DNA of 64,000 nt from Athripsodes cinereus (lineage: Eukaryota; Arthropoda; Insecta; Trichoptera; Leptoceridae): NCBI GenBank assembly GCA_947579605.1, contig OX388311.1, forward strand, positions 27,716,951 to 27,780,950. The letters are read 5' to 3'. The notes under the pieces are model-generated. The model searched no databases, had not been told where the DNA came from, and was given only the letters and a program-made list of their open reading frames with translations. Both the position numbers and the translations under genes were made by a program. This document shows positions 21,110 to 32,054 of the stretch, piece by piece (position 1 is the first letter of the stretch; each line of letters opens with the position of its first letter).

Positions 21110-21715
21110 TGAAAATACGTGACGATTAAGGAACATTTACTTTTCTTCAGATTAAGATTTAAATCTACTTGGATTACATAAAATCTTGTCACTGTACATA
21201 AAGAACATAGACTTTATTTTTCTTTAATGTTTAAAGTGCTCAATTAATGGTCCTAAGTGTTCATCAATTCGTACGATACGTAACTAAATACGCACAGTAC
21301 AATTCGTACTCGATATAGACTTGGCTATACGCTGTGATATAGTTCCAAAAATTATAAACTTGTATTCAAAATAAATCCCGTTTATGTATTATGTGTGGGT
21401 ATGTTTTAAATTGTTATCAAATTTCGTATGTAATGTAGTTTTATATTTAGATTTAAAAGTTTTATCCGATATTTGTCCATCTGAATATACAGTACGAGAA
21501 AGTTGTTTAGTCATGGGAATGCTTTTGTGTAAATTTATTCAAATATTATGTACAGCGTCCAGATCCATTAAACTTGAATACTTAACTATACAAAAATATC
21601 TGAAATGAAACAAGAATAGTTTGGTATTATTTTTTAATTCTTCTTTCGGTAGCATTGTCGCGTTCGAGAAAACGTCACGAAGTTCACGAAAGCAATCCTA
21701 AAAAGACTGACTCAA
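21110..21715. other. unassigned stretch
   Basis: One open frame of 74 codons (21384-21608, plus) without motif; no repeat match seen. Confidence 0.35.
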
Positions 21716-21717
21716 GT

Positions 21718-21960
21718 TTATTTATTTATTTATTTAAACACAATATACAGCAAGTGCCTTTACAAGTATACAGATAAACTATATAATATCACACAATCAT
21801 TCAATACATGTACAAAAATGTAAAAACAAACAAAACATAGCCATACTCCAGTTCAAGTCAAAAAATAAAAATGAAAATTTAAATACAAATACAATAAATT
21901 CATTAAAAGACAAATTTTAGTCACTAGTCAAGATATTAAAAAACAAAAAATAATAATAAT
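21718..21960 (-). mobile_element. LINE 3' end with (TTTA)n tail
   Basis: TTTATTTATTTATTTATTTAAACA followed by CAATATACAGCAAGTGCC reads, on the minus strand, as a LINE 3' UTR ending in (AAAT)n, a form common in Lepidoptera. No coding part was recognised. Confidence 0.5.
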
Positions 21961-22016
21961 AATTTTAAAACTGCACAAAAATACATGAACATGGGAAAAT
22001 CATGAACAAAAACATG

Positions 22017-22512
22017 AACATTTCAAAATCTTTTGCAGTTCAGGGTGCTCGTTGCTGGAATAATCTCCCTTCAAAATTTAGGCTGACTCAAAGTCTGACG
22101 TCTTTCAAGCGAGCCGTTAAGGAGAAAATGATTTCCGCAAACACAAACACAGCCTCTGAAACCTGAAACCCATCACTCCTAACCCCCCCCCTTTGTCCCC
22201 TTTTCCGTTCCCTTTATGCATGTATGTTTGTATCCTTTTTTTGCAGTTTCTCCCTTTTTATATATATGTATGTATGTTTGTATATATGTTCACTTTGTGA
22301 ATATTTTTTTTTTCTAAAATCCTTTAGATTATTGTTTTTATTTCTATCATATGTTTTTTTTAAGTTAATACTTTTGGGTTAGTTGGTAGAGATCGCGCCT
22401 TTGCGATAAACTCGCCCTCTGTATATTGATTGTATTTAATTTGAATGTATACCTTTTATGTAATTGTTTTTTTATCAATGTACAGTAAAGAATGATTAAA
22501 TAAATAAATAAA
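22017..22512 (+). pseudogene. CR1/L2-like LINE C-terminus with hairpin 3' UTR
   Basis: The frame 22017-22166 reads S-F-A-V-Q-G-A-R-C-W-N-N-L-P-S and S-L-T-S-F-K-R-A-V-K, the typical end of CR1/L2/Jockey-group polyproteins (G-A-R-x-W-N-x-L-P, then S-x-x-x-F-K), and stops with TGA. The 3' UTR has pyrimidine runs, the hairpin ATCGC/GCGAT at 22392-22407 followed by AAACTCGCC, TGTACAGTAAAGAATG, and an (AAATA)n tail ending near 22512. A relative lies inverted at 46655-46790. The same hairpin without coding sequence lies at 11281, 30075, 39730 and 42955. Confidence 0.8.
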
Positions 22513-22587
22513 ATAAAATCCACTAGGTCTGATCTGATCTGGAAGAAGTTCATTAATACATCTGTATTTTGCCATTTTTATTCTGTT

Positions 22588-22716
22588 AGTGCCATGTAAG
22601 GTCCCGCCTAACGTCGTCTGTTACTTTAACATAGGCCTCTCTGTCCTGTGCCAGCTGGAACAACTCCTCCACTTCCCGGATTCCATTACATTCTCTAATA
22701 TTTCCTAACTAGGGAA
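22588..22716 (-). pseudogene. RTE-like LINE C-terminal fragment
   Basis: The minus strand reads N-I-R-E-C-N-G-I-R-E-V-E-E-L-F-Q-L-A-Q-D-R then E-A-Y-V-K-V, the RTE tail motif with W-T-G changed to C-N-G. No stop lies within about 40 codons. Confidence 0.75.
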
Positions 22717-22958
22717 TTCGCTTTTTTTCCACACAACACTTGCCTTCTATTTTCGGTGGAGCCCTTAAAGCAAGTCGTGAGCTCTCCCTTTGATTTTTTT
22801 TGTTTCGTTGAATGATACAAGAACTCAGCTCTTAAAAAGTGCAGGGGGAAATGGTGGGAAACCCTTATTGCTTTCTTTTTTGCCTTTTATAACCAGATTC
22901 AGCAGATTGTGTTTGTCACCACGCAAAATATATACTTAAATTAATCCAAATTATACAC

Positions 22959-23165
22959 AAGCGGCATAACCAGTGAACCAACTGCATGTAATAAAAAAAG
23001 TAAATTGCTCTCTACGTACCATTAAAAAGAACAAAGACATTCAGGATAGGTGACGTACCTCATTGCTGAATGGCAGATGTTGAATGTCTCATTCGTGATG
23101 TTTTAACGAATATCTGCCTTTTACAGAACGCTCTAAAACTTACAGGCTATAGTAGGACTCATATT
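22959..23165 (-). repeat. W repeat
   Basis: The minus-strand copy keeps most blocks: AACCAGTGAACCAACTGCATG, ACATTCAGGATAGGTGAC, CCTCATTGCTGAAT, ATCTGCCTTTTACAG, CTAAAACTTACAG. The hairpin CCCAC/GTGGG end is damaged. Confidence 0.75.
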
Positions 23166-23679
23166 TATCTGTCAGGGACTCCAATCTTTAAAGTATGAAA
23201 AAAATAGATTTGATTAGGTATTTCCAAAAGTCAAACCATTATCTCTCGTCTCTTTGGTATTTTGAGGGAGTATCAATTAATATACATAGAAATATAGTAC
23301 ATCAGAAGAAATACACCACCACGAGAGTTGTGTAGAATGTTGGTTGGTAGAACGAAGTGCTGAAGGAATTTCTTTTATTATTATTATTTGCTTCCTTCCT
23401 TCCGTCCTTAAATAAAACACGCAATGAATTTTAAATTAGTAAAGACCCACAACAACACAAAGTAGATACCTATACAGTAAAATTCAATAGAATCGACTAT
23501 GCAATATAAGGTGAAGATATTTTAACCGGATAACCGAATCGTGAACCTGCGGAATGCTGCAGATGCCATAGGTGTTTAAATTTTTATTTACTGTCTAAAC
23601 TATCACGATATCTTCCAGTATCAGTCAGTAGAACGACTGCTCGTAATAAACATTGTCGTCGTTCTCTCATTTAAATGAA

Positions 23680-23825
23680 TGACATACAGAGATCCCTCAT
23701 CGCTGAACAGAACATGTTAAAATATGTCTCATTCGAGATATTATACGAATACCTGTCTTTTACAGGATAGTACACTTTAAAATGTACAAAGAAGAGTGGG
23801 TGACCTATCTTTGCCAACGACTTCA
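23680..23825 (-). repeat. W repeat, partial
   Basis: CCCTCATCGCTGAACAG, ATACCTGTCTTTTACAGGA and AAGAAGAGTGGGTGACC match the W 5' half on the minus strand. Confidence 0.65.
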
Positions 23826-23829
23826 AGTT

Positions 23830-24485
23830 CAGATCTGATAAGGAATTATAAGGAATTCTAATATCTGATAAGGATCACTTTGATAAGGAACTTAGCATAC
23901 TTTGATGAATAACTACCTCTTGTTCACTGATAATTAATGGACGTTATTTTTTAATGTTAACTTAGTTTTTAATATTAAATATTTATGATACATACCTAGT
24001 ACTGGTACAATATACAAAGAGAAAAATTGGTTAAGGAAAAATAGCAAAATATAATCCAAATTCGAAATGAAACATGGAAGTGTTTGGAAAATATAATGCA
24101 GATAAGTTCTTAGAAAATAATAATATTGTTTTTACATGCACTAGTTTCAACCACACTTGTTAAATAAAATAAAATAAACTTGTTAAATAAGTTTTTGAAG
24201 GTTGCCCGCTGAAGAAAGAGAGAAATAAAAAACGCGGTTAAATGTGAAAAAAAAAATACTATTTGGTTAAGCGATGATGCAGCATTCTTTAAAATTATGA
24301 AAGTGAACAGTAAAGGTAATCTAAATTAAAATAATTTTGCATTCATTAATGTTATATTCTGTAATAATAATAATACTATGGTTAAAATATCAAAGAAAAA
24401 TTAACTTTTGATCTAGCTACGTAAACAGAACTATGGATAAATATTTTATATAATATATTATCAGATAAAAGAAAATATTTCACAT
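23830..24485. other. unassigned AT-rich stretch
   Basis: No coding or repeat signal apart from AAAT-rich sequence near 24165. Confidence 0.35.
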
Positions 24486-24492
24486 TTTTTTG

Positions 24493-24697
24493 TTAGTTTT
24501 TAAGTGCCCTGTAGAAAGCAGTTATTCGTAAAATTGAAGACATTCAAGATCTTCTGGCCAGCGACGAGTTATGCAATCCATTTTGAATGTTCAATTTTAC
24601 ATTGGCTGGACCAGGACGACTTGCATGTTTCTTACATGTAGTTAGTCTTCTGGCTGCCCTATTTGTGGTAGATGCCATGGTGGTAAAGATAGATAAA
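24493..24697 (+). repeat. W repeat
   Basis: TTTTTAAGTGCCCTGTAGAAAG, GACTTGCATGTTTCTTACATG (a GCATGT/ACATGT-type hairpin), CTTCTGGCTGCCC and GATGCCATGGTGGTAAAGAT identify a nearly full-length but diverged copy. A short TAGATA tail follows. Confidence 0.75.
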
Positions 24698-24744
24698 CTT
24701 GTATAAATAATTTAAATTTTAAATATATTTTGATTTTAATAAAA

Positions 24745-24935
24745 TATTAATAAAAACACTGTTTACTTTCACATAATGAATAAGTATATTTTTATAAATT
24801 AGAAGCTTTTCGGACAAACTTCTATCATAGTTATTGAAGATAGATTATATTAACCAAGTGAAAGAAAGCAGTCTTTTTATATATAGTGTTTTATAATCTA
24901 AATTAAAATGAACTTTCACAGTGTTTTCTCTTTGA
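24745..24935. mobile_element. possible decayed P element
   Basis: AAAACACTGTTTACTTTCACA and, inverted, GAACTTTCACAGTGTTTT are the outer-arm phrases seen in copies D and H. The centre is too decayed to show a module. Confidence 0.35.
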
Positions 24936-25054
24936 AAATCAAAAAGTTAAAAATATAATTATATTATTATTGTTGAAACTGTATCATTAAATTCAAGACT
25001 AAGCTAAAATACAACTATTTGAGTCATGTTGGTTTCAGTGGCTATTGTATATTG

Positions 25055-25145
25055 CGTTTTTATGTTGCTCCGTGGAGCCCTCGGTAATTCTCTCTTTGCA
25101 GAACACTCGGTTTTCGCGTGTTTTGCAAAAAGCAGGTGTTACTAT
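25055..25145 (+). repeat. W repeat, 5' part
   Basis: GCTCCGTGGAGCCCTCGGTAAT (a GCTCC/GGAGC dyad) and AAAAAGCAGGTGTT match the W start at 44300-44375. Confidence 0.6.
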
Positions 25146-25399
25146 TAACAGATTAACCACGCAGCAGAGATTTATGTAGTATTTTCATTGTGTATGTATT
25201 ACATTCTTCACCGTTTAAAAATTGCATATTTGTAAATTTCTTTTTTCTTTCATTATAAGTCATTACAATGTAATTAATTGAAGAAGAAGTAGGTATTCAA
25301 ATTAACCCGGTATATTAAGTATATTCAAAAGCAAAACTAATAAACTTCAAATAAAAAATCATAAAACCTAACAATATGTACTTATAATATGTATAACTT

Positions 25400-25680
25400 G
25401 ATGTTTTGTAGCGGCTTGCCTCGATACAGGCATTCGCCTAGTGAGGTTGCTGCAGGTTATGACTGCATAGTCCTGATTGACTTGCTTGTTCCGGCGAGCA
25501 CGCTCAGTCACATATCTGTTTTGGCTGCCTGTTATGCATGTTGGATTGGTGTCTCGTTGTTTTATCTTTTTTAAATTTTTTGTGTAACTTTTGTAATAAA
25601 TGACAAACTTGTGGGCTTGGTATTATATAGCAAGGGGTTGGATGATGAGTGCGGGTTGAGTAGGATAAAAAAAAATAAAT
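25400..25680 (+). mobile_element. LINE 3' end with CCTC/GAGG two-tier hairpin
   Basis: CCTC, GATAC, AGGC, ATTC, GCCT, AGT, GAGG at 25419-25446 folds as a two-tier hairpin. It lies about 200 bp upstream of GATGATGAGTGCGGGTTGAG (25642), a phrase repeated at 26187. The 61-codon frame here (25389-25574) has no recognisable domain. Related copies are at 13556 and 59467. Confidence 0.6.
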
Positions 25681-25860
25681 TAAAATTTAATTTAAGATAT
25701 TAACGATTAATGGATTAACAAGTTAATGAATGTCTGTAAAAATTGTGATGAGTAACTTTTACCTAAAAATTGTCTTATTTTTTAACTTGATCAATGAGGA
25801 CAGTTCCGATGGTGAATTAACAACGAATTGAGTAATGTTTTTGTTATTTCTACTACTATT

Positions 25861-25990
25861 ATGCCATCACGACATTACCCACACGTGGAGTAGCCAGCAG
25901 ACCAACTGATTGTTATGAACATGCAAGCTGTCCTCTCTGTGCCGTATAAAATTAAGACATTCAGCATGTGTGACATCCTGTATCGTCGAA
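25861..25990 (-). repeat. W repeat, 3' half
   Basis: Minus strand: TGCCATCACGACATTACCC, GTAGCCAGCAGACCAACTG, ACATGCAAGCTGTCCTCTC, AAGACATTCAGCATG. Confidence 0.75.
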
Positions 25991-26110
25991 CGAAAGATTA
26001 CAAAAGTAAACAAATTTAAAAAAGTTTCCGTTAAATTAAGTCCGATTCTTTTTTCTACAGGAGACCCCCCCCAACTAATTAATTTTTAACAGAATTGGTA
26101 CTCATCCCTG

Positions 26111-26111
<1 letters not shown>

Positions 26112-26142
<31 letters not shown>
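26112..26142. repeat. (TA)n microsatellite
   Basis: About 15 TA units. Confidence 0.95.
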
Positions 26143-26146
<4 letters not shown>

Positions 26147-26186
26147 TTTTTTTGAAAAAAGCACGGAAAGATCTTTATTTTTATAT

Positions 26187-26310
26187 GATGAGTGCGGGTT
26201 GAGTAGGATAATGCATTGTCTTTGATTTGTGATTGTGTGTATTATTTCTGTCCATGTGTGTTTTCTAACGTTTTGTAATAGTGATAAATAAATTTAAAAA
26301 AATAAAAAAT
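26187..26310 (+). mobile_element. LINE 3' end (GATGAGTGCGGGTTGAG type)
   Basis: GATGAGTGCGGGTTGAGTAG followed by about 100 bp of T/G-rich sequence and a GATAAATAAATTTAAAAAAAT tail. Shares its start with 25642. Confidence 0.5.
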
Positions 26311-26669
26311 ATTGCAATATCAAGATTCCTATGAAATTTTCAATTTATGTAAGATAATAAACGTAGAAATATTCGATTCTTGAGAGCTTAATAATAATAT
26401 TATGTTGAACTTGCGTGTTGTAGGCACTCGAGTATCTACGCTGTAGATTGAGTATTAAGATTTTTCTTTGAAAACCTTTCAGGAGCTGTTTATTTTGGCA
26501 AGCATGAAAGTCCATTTTAATGAGCGAATAGAGGAAAATTGTAGATACTAAATGATAATACAAAGTAATTAAAAATATACCCGTCTCGTAAAATTAATAA
26601 AAAAAAGTTCAAAACATTCCTTAATGTGTCGGAAGGAAATAACAATATGTAAAATTATAGCCAAAGTGA

Positions 26670-26945
26670 TATCTGAATTTGTTCCGTGCAGTCCCCGGCA
26701 AAAAATATAACTATCACTATTTTCTACAAGGTTTTGAGCGTAAAAAGCAGGTGTTCGTTTAAACATCATACATAAGAGATTTAGCATATTGAAGATGAAA
26801 TCATCATCAAATTCAGCAATGAGGGATATGATACTCCACCTGAAAGTCTTAGGTATTTTTCATCGCACAAAGAGGACGAACTGTATGTTCATTGAATTCA
26901 ATTCGCTGGCTACTCCACTTGAAGATATGCCATGATTGTATAAAT
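26670..26945 (+). repeat. W repeat, diverged full-length
   Basis: Blocks in order: AGTCCCCGGCAAA, AAAAAGCAGGTGTTCG, TTCAGCAATGAGG, CACAAAGAGGACGAACTGTATG, GGCTACTCCACTTG and ATATGCCATGATTGTATA. Heavily mutated. Confidence 0.6.
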
Positions 26946-27011
26946 AAATAGAAAGACTTATAAAACATAATTTTGCAGTCTTTGTTATGGTTTTGCTATG
27001 TTTAATGCTAC

Positions 27012-27302
27012 GAAGAAGTATTAACCAGGGTAGGCGAAAAAAGGCAACTCCTTAAGAGAATCAGCCAACAACGAGCTAACTGGATTGGCCACAACATCAG
27101 GCACCCAGGACTACTCATAGCCATCGCGGAGGGTAAGACCGAGGGGACAAATGGCAGAGGCCGACCAAGAGACGCATATATGGACCAACTGAAGAGTGAT
27201 ATGAACTGTGGCTCATACGTAGAGCTGAAAACACTGGCGGAGAATAGATACGAATGGAGAAGAAAAACCAAACTCGTTGCAGACCAATCCAATGGATTGT
27301 AA
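27012..27302 (+). pseudogene. RTE-like LINE C-terminal fragment
   Basis: An open frame of 96 codons ends in TAA at 27300-27302. It reads L-K-R-I-S-Q-Q-R-A-N-W-I-G-H-N-I-R, G-R-G-R-P-R-D-A-Y-M-D-Q-L-K and L-A-E-N-R-Y-E-W-R, the usual end of RTE-type polyproteins (W-x-G-H-x-x-R, G-R-x-R-P, and R-x-x-W-R). Upstream RT sequence is absent. The frame lacks an ATG at its start, so ordinary ORF calling may instead report the antisense frame 27008-27307. Confidence 0.85.
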
Positions 27303-27349
27303 CTCATTATATTATAATATATAATGCTATATTCATCTATGGTATTTTA

Positions 27350-27470
27350 TTGTTATTTATTTTGTAAAACTCCATATTAATCAAGAAATAAAATATGGTT
27401 ATTTAGTTTTACAACTATGTTTAGAGAGTGATTCGAGTTTCGACTTGTAATGTCTATTTCAAAGTGAAAA
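27350..27470 (-). mobile_element. A-type P element, single arm
   Basis: On the minus strand a decayed module (GACATTACAAGTCGAAACTCG) is followed by GTTGTAAAACTAAATAACCA and TTAATATGGAGTTTTACAA, the same order as at 4281-4380 and 57794-57890. Confidence 0.5.
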
Positions 27471-27579
27471 ATTATTTTTTGTTTGATATTTATTCAAATA
27501 TTCATTCTTTAGTGTATATTAATCACAATATATGCAATTTTATAGTAAAATGCATTGAAATTCGATGTAATCAATATAA

Positions 27580-27635
27580 ATAGGGTGAGTTTATCGCAGA
27601 GGCGAAATCACTTCCAACTAATCTAGAAATACAAG
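27580..27635 (-). mobile_element. LINE 3'-UTR hairpin, inverted copy
   Basis: Minus strand: TTAGTTGGAAGTGATTTCGC, CTCTGCGATAAACTCACCC, a variant of the hairpin-plus-CTCGCC module. Confidence 0.5.
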
Positions 27636-28063
27636 CAGAAAAAAGTCACCTATCATGTATTGTAAAAGGCAAACGTCATAATATATTGTACAAATATATA
27701 AAAAATATCAATTTATTGTTCATGAAAACAGCGTCAATATTTTTTATCACAAATGCCAACAATCATCATTGATTGTTATTTTGTGATAACAAACACGCGA
27801 GAAACAAACGTAATTACATAATTACACTGAAAAAATTGTACTGCAATGCTGAAGAAAAAATACGTTTCATGACATATTGCACTTTTGCTCTAACACATCT
27901 ACTGTTTCGCTTTTGCTGCCTAATTATTTTCCGATTTTCTTAAATTCACTGCCTAAAAATATATTTAATATATTTTTTGAAGTCTTATTTTATTATTCTT
28001 ATTTTTTCAGGGGTAGTACATAATTGTTCTTGTTATATAAGAAGGTATATCGTGTGGAGAAAG

Positions 28064-28122
28064 CTTACCACTCTTTTCTGTAAGTTTTCGAGTGTCCAGC
28101 AGAAAAAGAGAGGTATTTGTAA
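28064..28122 (+). repeat. W repeat, short fragment
   Basis: CTTTTCTGTAAGTTTTCGAGTG followed by TCCAGCAGAAAAAG matches the W 5' region. Confidence 0.5.
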
Positions 28123-28344
28123 AAAATCACGTTTTAGGACTTTAACATCTTCAGAATTTAGATAATCCTCGACCCATCTGGTTTGGGGAAGTGTTTTTAA
28201 ATGCCACGAACGCTGCACACTTTTTAAGGTATTCGTGAAGTGAGGGCTCAAGGTAAGATATGTTACGTCAGCCGGGTCCACTGAGATGCGAATACTGACT
28301 TAGTTTTACTGATGGACTTTGTTACTTGTCATTAGCTGAAATGG

Positions 28345-28385
28345 ATAAATAGGTTTCCTTGGACTCCTGAAATATCCGGGATAAG
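28345..28385 (-). repeat. short dispersed repeat, copy 3
   Basis: CCTTGGACTCCTGAAATATCC; see 6043. Confidence 0.5.
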
Positions 28386-28710
28386 AGATTTTTTCAACAA
28401 TAATGTAGTTATTTAACATTTACTTGAAACAAACCTATCTATCGTTTATTGAAGATAAGTTACATGTTTACTTACGGATTATATATTATTCGAACTCTAT
28501 TATTCCCTCTCGTAATAATATTATGTAATACCTACTTACGAGTAGTACAACAAATATGCACGTGTTCGAATAACAATAATACATGAATAATTCATACGAA
28601 TAACTTTACTTACTTACCTTATATCAGCCATTGTACTATGTTGTATCCGCCTTAGATATTCTCAGTGTAAGAATTATATTTTCATTTCATGTTATACCTA
28701 CATTCATCCG

Positions 28711-28757
28711 TACCATCGGGGCATTTTCCACGAAAGGGGTAGCCAGCAGACCAATTT
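28711..28757 (-). repeat. W repeat, 3' end only
   Basis: TACCATCGGGGCATTTTCCAC and GGGGTAGCCAGCAGACCAA. Confidence 0.6.
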
Positions 28758-28877
28758 TCATATCAAATATTTTTTTATCTATTTAATATTTTGTATTTTA
28801 TTTTATTTTTTGATATTATTAATCAATTATTGATTTAAATAATAATTTTCAAATACCTTCTTTGTATAATAAACTAT

Positions 28878-29205
28878 ATATACTGACCCGGCAAACGTTG
28901 TTTTGCCAAATACATTAATTGATCAGTTATAGACCGAAGTTGAAAATGATTGAATTACTGATATCGCTATTAAAAAATATGAATTGATGGTAGAAGGGTG
29001 AAAATTTAGGGTTGTATGTGTTTTTCAATTTCCACCATAAAAAAATAAAAATATTTTTTTTTGTCGAAAAAAAAAAAATCGGGATGGACCACTCTTAACT
29101 TTAAGGGGTATCAAAAATAGATGTAGGCTGATTTTCAGATCTACCCGATAAGCCCACAAAATTTCATCGAAATCGGTCCAGCCGTTTCGGAGGAGTACCT
29201 ACTGT
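28878..29205 (+). mobile_element. widespread insect repeat with CCCGGCAAACGTTGTTTTGCC start
   Basis: The phrase ACCCGGCAAACGTTGTTTTG, and about 250 bp later ATTTCATCGAAATCGGTCC with AGCCGTTTCGGAGGAGT, are modules I recognise as recurring together in many insect genomes. The class (Helitron-like or a LINE-derived module) is not settled from this copy. No coding frame. Confidence 0.5.
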
Positions 29206-29674
29206 ATTTTTAATTCAGTTAGAATTTAGAAAGCTTCTCTGTTCACAGATGTTGTAGCTACAGCATCTATAAGAAAGAAGTAGATTATGGGTTGGGTGAA
29301 TAACTTACTACCCCCTTGTGAACTTACCCCTATTGTTTTGACATAATAATAAGTAATAGCAATTACAAATTTGTGTTGCAATAATTTATTGCACTAAACA
29401 AGAACTTGAACAATTTCGGAATAGTATTATACTACCTAAAACAGATAGAACACCACCCAAGAGATTTAAAGGAGTTAACGTAGTACTAACATTTTGTAGT
29501 TGTTCCAACGAGCTCCTGAAATTCTAAAGTGTTATGTTGAAAATCATATTATATGTTTTAAAAGAAAACCAATGTGATATTTAGAATTTAAAAATTCACA
29601 CATTATTTCGAGTCTAACGTTTTACAAAAGTCTTATTTGAAAATAAAAAAAGATTTTTTATAGTATTGACATAC

Positions 29675-29740
29675 AAGTAGTAGAATTCCATTATTCGATA
29701 AATTGAAACAAGTGTTTCGTTCTACTATATACTCGTAAAC
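29675..29740 (+). mobile_element. B-type P element, truncated
   Basis: GTAGTAGAATTCCATTATTCG and TTGAAACAAGTGTTTCGTTC with TACTAT match the tail and first arm of copy B (9530-9600, inverted). The module and second arm are absent. Confidence 0.65.
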
Positions 29741-29744
29741 AACA

Positions 29745-30070
29745 GAACTTAACATATGTATCAATTTATCCAAAAAATTGTTTTTTTTAGATTTTACAGA
29801 ACTCTTTAATTTCTCAAGACAGAGAAAATCTCATTTGTTTAAATTATGACAAGTGGAATAATTGTGAACAACCAACTACTTTACTAAACAAAATATCACT
29901 TCATGTACTCGTATATGGATATTATAGAAAATATGAATCTGGCTTTCAAAGATATCGGAATACAACCCCAAACACAGCAGCGGCTGAAGGAACCGAACTC
30001 ACAATTTCTCGGTTGAAATTCCAAGATTCTACTATCAGGCTCACGACTAACTGAAAATATTTATTAGATA
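29745..30070. other. unassigned stretch
   Basis: Nothing recognised. Confidence 0.35.
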
Positions 30071-30074
30071 TATA

Positions 30075-30212
30075 TTTTCAGTTAGTTAGTAGAATCGCGC
30101 CCTTGCAATAAACTCGCCCTCTCTATATTGACTTTATTGAATACGAATATATTTTTGTGTGAAATCATTTGTCAGCAATGCAGAATGAAGAATAAATAAA
30201 TAAAATTTCTTC
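30075..30212 (+). mobile_element. LINE 3' end with ATCGC/GCAAT hairpin
   Basis: AGTTAGTTAGTAGAATCGCGC, CCTTGCAATAAACTCGCCC and a GAATAAATAAATAAA tail correspond to the 22.4-kb element's UTR; one stem pair is mutated (G to A). Confidence 0.65.
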
Positions 30213-30479
30213 ATAAATTGCGCTTATAGGGAAGGGAAAGAAGTTGTATTGTTTAAATGAAATGTATTTTCGTATATTTCTAGGAAAAATGAATTAAATG
30301 AAACTCATTCCACTTGCCCATGAGATATAAATAAACCTAATTTATTTTAAACTTTTCGAGTTGGGTCACTTTGTTTTCAAACGAGTGGTTTTGGGTATTG
30401 TTTGTTATTTGGGAATTCTGTTTCAATGGTTGTCTAAACGTTTTGTATACTCGTATATACTAAGTATCTGAGTATTCGA

Positions 30480-30660
30480 TAATACTAGATCTGACATGGT
30501 AACAACAACAGCAGCAGGTGATGGCAGCGAACAGCGACAGTGGTATGACGTCAGTACTGAGTGACAGTATGGCAATGGTGGTATGACGATATTATGACGA
30601 TCATGTCAGATGTCGTGACTACGAAGGTCCGCAGCGCGTCATTCACGTCACTGAATAATA
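30480..30660. promoter_or_regulatory. TGACG-rich, less AT-rich segment (speculative)
   Basis: A perfect CRE palindrome TGACGTCA at 30546-30553 is accompanied by TGACG at 30584 and 30595 and CACGTCA at 30644. Base composition is clearly less AT-rich than the surroundings. CREB/ATF-type factors bind such sites. No downstream coding exon was recognised, so a regulatory role is only a possibility. Confidence 0.25.
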
Positions 30661-30736
30661 ATATTGTATGTATACGCCCGTATACGGGGTGTCCACTCAA
30701 AAATATTTCACATTTATTTTAAAATATATTACTTAC

Positions 30737-30800
30737 TTACTGCTTCTTCCTCCACTGTTGGATATAGGCCTCCACACTTTTCTATCTCAAGCAATACGAT
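30737..30800 (-). pseudogene. LINE C-terminal scrap (VEAYIQQW) with (GTAA)n tail
   Basis: The minus strand reads V-E-A-Y-I-Q-Q-W-R-K-K-Q and stops at 30737-30739, followed by GTAAGTAAGTAA. V-E-A-Y-x-Q-Q-W is the familiar last line of insect RTE-like LINE proteins. Confidence 0.7.
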
Positions 30801-31317
30801 ACCACTGTAAAAATATATCAAATTTGGTCTGCGGCACTTTGTTTCTGAGATATAAACGTGTTGAATATTTATTTAAACTTTAAGTACAAAAAAACACTGA
30901 CTTAATATTATTGGAACTATTTTGATGAACCAAAGTTTTTCTAAACTTAATATTGTACCACGTGTCAAAGGAACGATGAATCTTTTAATAAATGCAGAGG
31001 AAACCTTTGAAAGTAGACACACTGTATAACGGTGTTTGTTATTGGGGTCATGAAATTAAACTGATGAAATTTGTAACAAGTAGCGATATTGGTAGTTTTA
31101 TCTGAAAATTTAACGCCTTTTTTGAGTGACATATAGATTATACAGTAATCGAAAGTATTTAAGGCTCGCATTAAACAAAAATTTTTGAGTACGTATGTAT
31201 TAACAAAAATGACAAATTGAAAATTAAAATTTGATATAAACAGTAATGTTACTAATTGTGTCAAATCCCGAAACATAAATAATGACTTTTGTGTAACCAT
31301 AAACTTTCCTATTAATC

Positions 31318-31512
31318 TATACCATCACAGTATCTGTCACAAGTAGGGTAACCACAAAACTAACTGCATGTCATGACAATATAGATCGTCCTCTCCGTGC
31401 CAATAGAAAACAATACATCTAGGATTTGACAAACCTTATTTCTGAATTGACCGTCTCAAATGTCTCATTTGAGACATTTTACAAATACCCGATTTTTACG
31501 GAATACTCAAAA
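31318..31512 (-). repeat. W repeat
   Basis: Minus-strand copy: TACCATCACAGTATCTGTCAC, AAGTAGGGTAACCAC, CGTCCTCTCCGTGCCAATAG. Contains an internal AAATGTCTCATTTGAGACATTT dyad not seen in other copies. Confidence 0.65.
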
Positions 31513-31955
31513 TTTGTGGGCCACCTTTTTTTTCCGCAAAATTTTCGGAAAACATTAAGGTAAATATTGTTAAAGATTCAATGATTGTTTGTGAATGTGT
31601 GATTATATTATGTAGAGTTTTATATTGCTTTTCATTAAACCGCACACGCGGGAGCGACTTGCATTCTGCTGCAACAATTATTGCTATTATTTCATCACTC
31701 ACATGGGATTCATCAAATAAAACACGATGCAACGAATGCTGCACGAACAGTCGCCAAGTTTGAAAACTTTGCCATGATATGATCAAACTATTTCTGTATG
31801 CTAGAGCAAAACTACATAATGTAATGAGACTACATATTTCAGTACAGAAAAAATCATCATTTTGCATCATCGTTGATTTTTTACTTGAGCCAATACGAAA
31901 GATCAAAAATGGTGATAATACAAGATCACGATTATTAGTAGCATTTTCTTCTTCT
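31513..31955 (-). CDS. unrecognised open frame, doubtful gene
   Basis: A minus-strand frame of 156 codons (31496-31966) is open between a W repeat and an RTE scrap, both of which it overlaps at its ends. The non-repeat part (31540-31950) starts with an acidic run (H-E-E-E-E-N-A) and has a moderately hydrophobic stretch and ordinary composition. I see no domain, signal peptide or catalytic motif. It could be a worn exon or transposase fragment, or simply a chance open frame. Confidence 0.2.
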
Positions 31956-32051
31956 TCATGTATCATGTCGGGTCATTCCGACGTTGACGATCATTAACGA
32001 AAATGTGTCCCTATCCTGGGCAGTCCGAAACAGCTCTTCAACACTCCGTTC
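31956..32051 (-). pseudogene. RTE-like LINE C-terminal fragment
   Basis: The minus strand reads V-E-E-L-F-R-T-A-Q-D-R-D-T-F and M-I-V-N-V-G-M-T-R-H-D-T then stop (31956-31958), followed by a GAAGAAGAAG tail. Same family as 3408 and 51471. Confidence 0.75.
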
Positions 32052-32054
32052 AAG

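Noticed and set aside
26112..26142. (TA)n run as a transposon target hotspot or origin
   Set aside because: Simple microsatellite; nothing else supports a function.
27008..27307. 99-codon minus-strand ORF
   Set aside because: It is the antisense of the RTE C-terminal frame at 27012-27302, whose translation matches a known family pattern.
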